This document shows, piece after piece, positions 60,597-64,000 of a DNA stretch of 64,000 bases. A program made the translations under genes and the position numbers. The stretch comes from an uncultured Eubacteriales bacterium (GTDB lineage Bacteria > Bacillota > Clostridia > Christensenellales > Borkfalkiaceae), in contig UQHL01000005.1 of assembly GCA_900540805.1 (NCBI GenBank), positions 71,094 to 135,093 of the forward strand, given 5' to 3'. The notes under the pieces were generated by a model. It did no database searches. It saw nothing but the letters and a program-made list of their open reading frames with translations, and was not told the origin of the DNA. Positions within the stretch are counted from its first letter, which is position 1; every line of letters begins with the position of its first letter.

Positions 60597-61670
60597 ATGA
60601 AGAAAGAAAATTACTATATCAAACGTAATATTCAGGATATCGATAAAATAAACGAACTGATAGAATGCCTTCCCCCTTTCTGCGAGGATTATTTTATGGG
60701 TATCGAAGCGCGGACAAGCTGTCAGACCCGTTTGAAATACGCTTACGATCTTCGTATCTTTTTTGACTTTCTCTGTAAAAAAAGATATAAAAGAAAAGAT
60801 CCCCTTGATTTGACGCTGGAAGATCTGGAAGGCGTGACAAACAACGATATCGAATTTTTCTTGAGTTATCTTTCCCACTATCGCTTTAATGAGAAAAATC
60901 TTACCTGTGACGAACGCGCCAAAGCCCGAAAGCTATCCGCCGTGCGCGCTATGTTTAAGTACTTTTTCAATAAAGGACTGATCGACGTGGACAATTCCGC
61001 AAAGGTTCAGACGCCCAAACTTCACGAAAAGGAAATCATCCGTCTCGAAGAGGAAGAAGTTTCCCGGCTGATCGATATCGCGGAATCGGGAAGCGGCCTC
61101 TCCCGCCACGCTTCAGGCTATCACGAAAAGACGCGCGTCCGAGATACCGCGATTCTTACCCTATTTTTAGGAACGGGAATTCGTATCAGCGAGCTGGTTG
61201 GCCTCGATAACGATAGCTTCGATTTTTCCAATAATTCGTTTATCGTTACAAGAAAAGGCGGAAACAACGCTATTTTGTATTTTTCGGACGAAGTCAAATA
61301 TGCCCTCGAGGAATATATCGCCGAAAAATCCAACGACGAAAAGGTCCCCTCGCAGGAAAACGCTTTCTTTCTGTCTATGCAATATAAAAGAATCAATGTC
61401 CGTTCGGTAGAGATTCTCGTAAAAAAATACAGCAGTATCGTGACGCCTCTGAAAAAAATTACGCCGCATAAGCTCAGAAGCACTTACGGTACACGGCTTT
61501 ATAACGAAACGGGCGATATTTATATCGTCGCGGACGTTCTCGGTCATAAGGACGTCAATACGACGAAAAAACACTATGCGGCGATCAGCGAGGACAACCG
61601 CAAAAAGGTGGCGGACGCCGTAAAACTTCGGCAAGAGCCCGACGACACTCCCCCGGGCGACAAAAATTAA
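60597..61670 (+). CDS. XerC/XerD-like tyrosine recombinase
   Basis: 357 residues. N-terminal SAM-like core-binding domain (TRLKYAYDLRIFFDFLCKKR). The catalytic domain has Arg in TLFLGTGIRISELVGLD, His-x-x-Arg in ITPHKLRSTYGTRLY, His in VLGHKDVNTTKKHYA and the nucleophile Tyr in the same segment. No ribosome site; it begins almost at the transcription start. The neighbourhood (hflX, lexA) is chromosomal, so this is a housekeeping-type recombinase rather than a phage integrase, though somewhat longer than XerD. Ten bp before hflX. Confidence 0.88.
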   Translation: MKKENYYIKRNIQDIDKINELIECLPPFCEDYFMGIEARTSCQTRLKYAYDLRIFFDFLCKKRYKRKDPLDLTLEDLEGVTNNDIEFFLSYLSHYRFNEKNLTCDERAKARKLSAVRAMFKYFFNKGLIDVDNSAKVQTPKLHEKEIIRLEEEEVSRLIDIAESGSGLSRHASGYHEKTRVRDTAILTLFLGTGIRISELVGLDNDSFDFSNNSFIVTRKGGNNAILYFSDEVKYALEEYIAEKSNDEKVPSQENAFFLSMQYKRINVRSVEILVKKYSSIVTPLKKITPHKLRSTYGTRLYNETGDIYIVADVLGHKDVNTTKKHYAAISEDNRKKVADAVKLRQEPDDTPPGDKN

Positions 61671-61679
61671 GGAAATTCT

Positions 61680-62906
61680 ATGGAAAAAATTTATATCATA
61701 CAGCCTATCACCGAAGATAACGCGGAAAAATACCGCGTACTGCAGGAGGAGGCCGTTTCCCTCATCGAAAGCGCAGGCGCCGCCTATGCGGGCACCATTT
61801 ATCAAAACGTGCGCGAAATCAATCCCGCCACCTTCATCGGCGAAGGTAAACTGCGCGAGCTTAAAGAACGCCTCTATGGCCTCGACGAGATTACGGTGCT
61901 GTTCAACGGCGAGCTCTCCCCTTCTCAAACGCTGAATATTTCGGCCGCTTTGGACAATCGCAAGGTGATCGACCGCACTACGCTCATTCTGGATATCTTT
62001 GCGAAAAACGCGCAGAGCAGCGAAGGAAAATTACAGGTCGAGCTGGCCCAGCTCAAATATATTTATCCGCGTCTGAAAGGCAAAGGCGAGGCGCTTTCGC
62101 GTCTGGGCGGAGGCGTAGGCACGCGCGGACCGGGAGAAACGCAGCTGGAAACCGACAGGCGCTATATTCGCGGCCGTCTGAAATATCTCGAACAACGGCT
62201 CAGGGAAACGGAAAAACGGCGTTCGCTTCAAACGGTCAGACGAAAAAAGGACGCGGTGAAAACCATCGCGCTGGTCGGATATACAAATACGGGAAAATCC
62301 ACATTGTTGAATTTGCTTACGGGTTCGGACGTCTATGTAAAGAACGAATTGTTTGCCACGCTTGACCCGACGGCGCGGAGCTTTTCGGTAAACGACGCGG
62401 AGTTCCTGCTCGTCGATACAGTCGGTTTTTTGCAGGATCTTCCGCACAATCTCATCGAGGCGTTCAAATCCACGCTGGAAAGCGCCTTAAACTGCGATTT
62501 GGCCCTGATCGTCTGCGACGCGACGGGCGAATACGACATGCAGCTGAAAACTACGCTGGACACCTTGCGCGAAATGGATTTTGCCTCGCCCTATCTCGTC
62601 GTCATGAACAAGAGCGAAGGAATGGATACCTCGGCGTTTCCGTACGGCAGCGTTGCAATTTCCGCCAAAGAAAATCTGGGGATCGACGCTCTGAAACGGG
62701 AGATTCTCAAACGTTTTTCGGAGGATTTTCTCTTTTGCAATTTGTTCGTGCCCTATTCCGCGCTCGGCGAATACGGAAAAGTAAAACCTCTCCTTACGGA
62801 AAAAAATATCGAATTCACCGACGAGGGACAAAAAATACGGGCGGTCATTCCCTCCATGTATGCCGATAAATTTACCCCGTACATCACGGGCAGAAACGAA
62901 TACTAA
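61680..62906 (+). CDS. hflX: GTPase HflX
   Basis: 408 residues. The HflX signature GVGTRGPGETQLETDRRYIR near residue 143 is followed by a coiled coil. The G domain has G1 ALVGYTNTGKSTLLN, G3 LVDTVGFLQDLP and G4 VVMNKSEG. A ribosome-splitting GTPase of stress and antibiotic response. Start 10 bp after the recombinase stop with TAAGGAAATTCT upstream. Confidence 0.95.
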   Translation: MEKIYIIQPITEDNAEKYRVLQEEAVSLIESAGAAYAGTIYQNVREINPATFIGEGKLRELKERLYGLDEITVLFNGELSPSQTLNISAALDNRKVIDRTTLILDIFAKNAQSSEGKLQVELAQLKYIYPRLKGKGEALSRLGGGVGTRGPGETQLETDRRYIRGRLKYLEQRLRETEKRRSLQTVRRKKDAVKTIALVGYTNTGKSTLLNLLTGSDVYVKNELFATLDPTARSFSVNDAEFLLVDTVGFLQDLPHNLIEAFKSTLESALNCDLALIVCDATGEYDMQLKTTLDTLREMDFASPYLVVMNKSEGMDTSAFPYGSVAISAKENLGIDALKREILKRFSEDFLFCNLFVPYSALGEYGKVKPLLTEKNIEFTDEGQKIRAVIPSMYADKFTPYITGRNEY

Positions 62907-62910
62907 AGAT

Positions 62911-62941
62911 AAGCGGGCCTTCCATTTTCGGAGGCCCGCTT
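62911..62941. terminator. Shared terminator between hflX and the Cys-rich gene
   Basis: AAGCGGGCCT (62911-62920) pairs with AGGCCCGCTT (62932-62941) between converging genes, ending 7 bp before the Cys-rich stop. Confidence 0.75.
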
Positions 62942-62948
62942 CCCATCG

Positions 62949-63143
62949 CTATTTTCCGTCATACTCTTCGGGATTGGTATAGATCTTGTCGATTTTGATA
63001 GACGCGACGTCTTTGAACTCCAGACATTTGCCGCAGTTGTCGCACACCTTGCCCGGGTCGAGGTCGCACGTTTCACATTCCATACAACCGATGCAGTCCC
63101 TTTCGTATAACACACATTTTTGTCTATGACTCGTTTTGTTCAT
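62949..63143 (-). CDS. Small cysteine-rich protein with ferredoxin-like metal motifs
   Basis: 64 residues, ATG after AGCGGAGGCAAAA. Eight Cys in all: one near the start, CIGCMECETC, and CDNCGKC. The spacing could bind two zinc ions or an iron-sulfur cluster, though the full 4Fe-4S CxxCxxCxxxCP is not present. Divergent from lexA with about 140 bp between. No named family recognised. Confidence 0.7.
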   Translation of the reverse strand: MNKTSHRQKCVLYERDCIGCMECETCDLDPGKVCDNCGKCLEFKDVASIKIDKIYTNPEEYDGK

Positions 63144-63211
63144 TTTTGCCTCCGCTTAAACTTCTCCCCATTATTATAGCATAATTTTTCCAAAAATCAA
63201 GAATTTTCTAT

Positions 63212-63250
63212 AAACATTTGTTTGCATTTTCCAAAAAAGTGTGATATAAT
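63212..63250 (+). promoter_or_regulatory. lexA promoter with overlapping LexA box
   Basis: TTGCAT (63222-63227), 17-bp spacer, TATAAT (63245-63250). AAACATTTGTTT (63212-63223), close to the Firmicutes SOS box GAAC-N4-GTTC, overlaps the -35 element. This fits autoregulation of lexA. Confidence 0.7.
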
Positions 63251-63285
63251 TGAATACAAGGAAACCCGAAAGGAGGAAAACCCTC

Positions 63286-63882
63286 ATGATCGACGAAAAT
63301 AAATTAATCAAGGTAATGGATTATATCAGGCGTTTTTCGGAGGAAAACGGCTATACGCCTTCCGTGCGCGAAATCGGCAAGGAATGCGGCATAAAATCCA
63401 CTGCCACCGTGCACAGCTATATCGAAAAGCTGCAGGACAGAGGCTATCTGAATAAGACGGACAACAAGAAACGGTCGGTCAGCATCGGCAGAAGCTCGAC
63501 GGTCACTATCCCCCTCATCGGTACGGTCACGGCGGGACAGCCGATTTTTGCCTACGAAAATTATGAGGACTATTATACCTTCCCCGCGGGCGAATTCACG
63601 GGCGAGGATCTGTTTATGCTCCGCGTCCAGGGAACCTCCATGATCGACGCGGGAATTTTTAACGGAGATAAAATCGTCGTGCGCCGTCAGCAATCCGCCG
63701 ACGACGGCGAAATCGTCGTGGCTCTCGTCGAAGATTCCGCCACGGTGAAAAGATTGTACCGCCGCAACGGTAAAATCGTATTACACCCCGAAAACGAGGC
63801 TCTGGCCGACATGATATTCGAGCCCGGGGAAGTATCTATCCTGGGGAAAGTCGTCGGTCTGACGCGAAATTACAAGGCTTAA
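63286..63882 (+). CDS. lexA: LexA repressor
   Basis: 198 residues; ATG 63286 with AAAGGAGGAAAACCCTC upstream. N-terminal winged helix (GYTPSVREIGKECGIKSTAT). The cleavage site Ala-Gly lies in GTVTAGQPIFA near residue 84. Catalytic Ser is in LRVQGTSMIDAGIFNGD and Lys in EDSATVKRLYRR. SOS regulator that self-cleaves with RecA. Followed by a strong terminator. Confidence 0.96.
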   Translation: MIDENKLIKVMDYIRRFSEENGYTPSVREIGKECGIKSTATVHSYIEKLQDRGYLNKTDNKKRSVSIGRSSTVTIPLIGTVTAGQPIFAYENYEDYYTFPAGEFTGEDLFMLRVQGTSMIDAGIFNGDKIVVRRQQSADDGEIVVALVEDSATVKRLYRRNGKIVLHPENEALADMIFEPGEVSILGKVVGLTRNYKA

Positions 63883-63907
63883 AACGCATTCTGCAAATCA
63901 ATATTAT

Positions 63908-63943
63908 AAACGCCCGATTTTCTTCCATGAAAATCGGGCGTTT
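63908..63943. terminator. lexA terminator
   Basis: AAACGCCCGATTTTC (63908-63922) pairs perfectly with GAAAATCGGGCGTTT (63929-63943). Confidence 0.85.
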
Positions 63944-63967
63944 GGTTGGAGCTTTAGCGAAAATAAA

Positions 63968-63986
63968 CCCCCAGTTCTACTGGGGG
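63968..63986 (-). terminator. Hairpin at the window edge
   Basis: CCCCCAGT (63968-63975) pairs with ACTGGGGG (63979-63986). The minus strand continues TTTATTTT, so it probably ends a leftward gene beyond the window. No repeat of it is visible, so not a CRISPR unit on this evidence. Confidence 0.5.
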
Positions 63987-64000
63987 AAGAAAAAACACTT

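Noticed and set aside
63968..63986. Possible CRISPR repeat at the right edge
   Set aside because: Only one short hairpin is visible and nothing repeats; it reads as a terminator for a leftward gene.

Overview
The window looks like chromosome from a gut-type member of the Clostridia (Bacillota). The grounds are consensus sigma-A promoters with 17-bp spacers, strong AGGAGG ribosome sites, a glgBCDA glycogen operon with a GlgD subunit, a Firmicutes-type LexA gene, and mobile elements of the Tn1549/clostridial conjugative-transposon kind. I cannot name a genus from sequence alone.

Layout. (1) 1-8274 plus 35612 to about 37130 is the right part of a resident integrative conjugative element: a VirB4 ATPase (cut by the window edge), a giant secreted surface protein ending in two membrane helices, an AbiEi/AbiEii pair, TnpV- and TnpW-like small proteins, a catalytic-domain-only resolvase, and a large serine recombinase. 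(2) A second, visibly GC-richer conjugative element (8275-35615, about 27.3 kb) is inserted inside that recombinase gene and splits it in two. It has its own serine recombinase, a mobilisation module (MobC, relaxase) and a long minus-strand transfer operon: replication protein, PcfB, VirD4, Maff2, VirB6-like protein, PrgI, VirB4, DNA methyltransferase, CHAP hydrolase, topoisomerase III, an ArdA/ArdC/YodL fusion and small accessory proteins. (3) Inside this nested element lies an AT-rich cargo cassette (11.9-13.4 kb): promoter, eight-residue leader peptide ending Met-Arg-Ile-Arg, transcription attenuator, KTR-domain protein, and a Cfr/RlmN-family radical-SAM methyltransferase. (4) At 37.1-45.8 kb, beyond a truncated leucine-rich-repeat gene tail, is an RHS/YD-repeat polymorphic toxin locus with a frameshift before its toxin tip, an immunity-like membrane protein and a second, decayed tip/immunity pair. 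A ParE/Phd toxin-antitoxin pair, an XRE remnant and tRNA-Leu(CAA) follow. (5) 46.1-64 kb is ordinary chromosome: polA, coaE, glgB-glgC-glgD-glgA, glgP, a GH13 glucanase, a tyrosine recombinase, hflX and lexA.

How it works together. The glg genes form one glycogen synthesis and breakdown block (ADP-glucose synthesis, chain elongation, branching, phosphorolysis, hydrolysis). The nested element probably immobilises the resident one by breaking its recombinase. The cargo cassette has the layout of a macrolide-inducible ribosome-protection operon. The RHS locus has the typical layout of a contact-dependent toxin with a swapped C-terminal tip. All functional statements rest on motifs and gene order read by eye; no searches were run.
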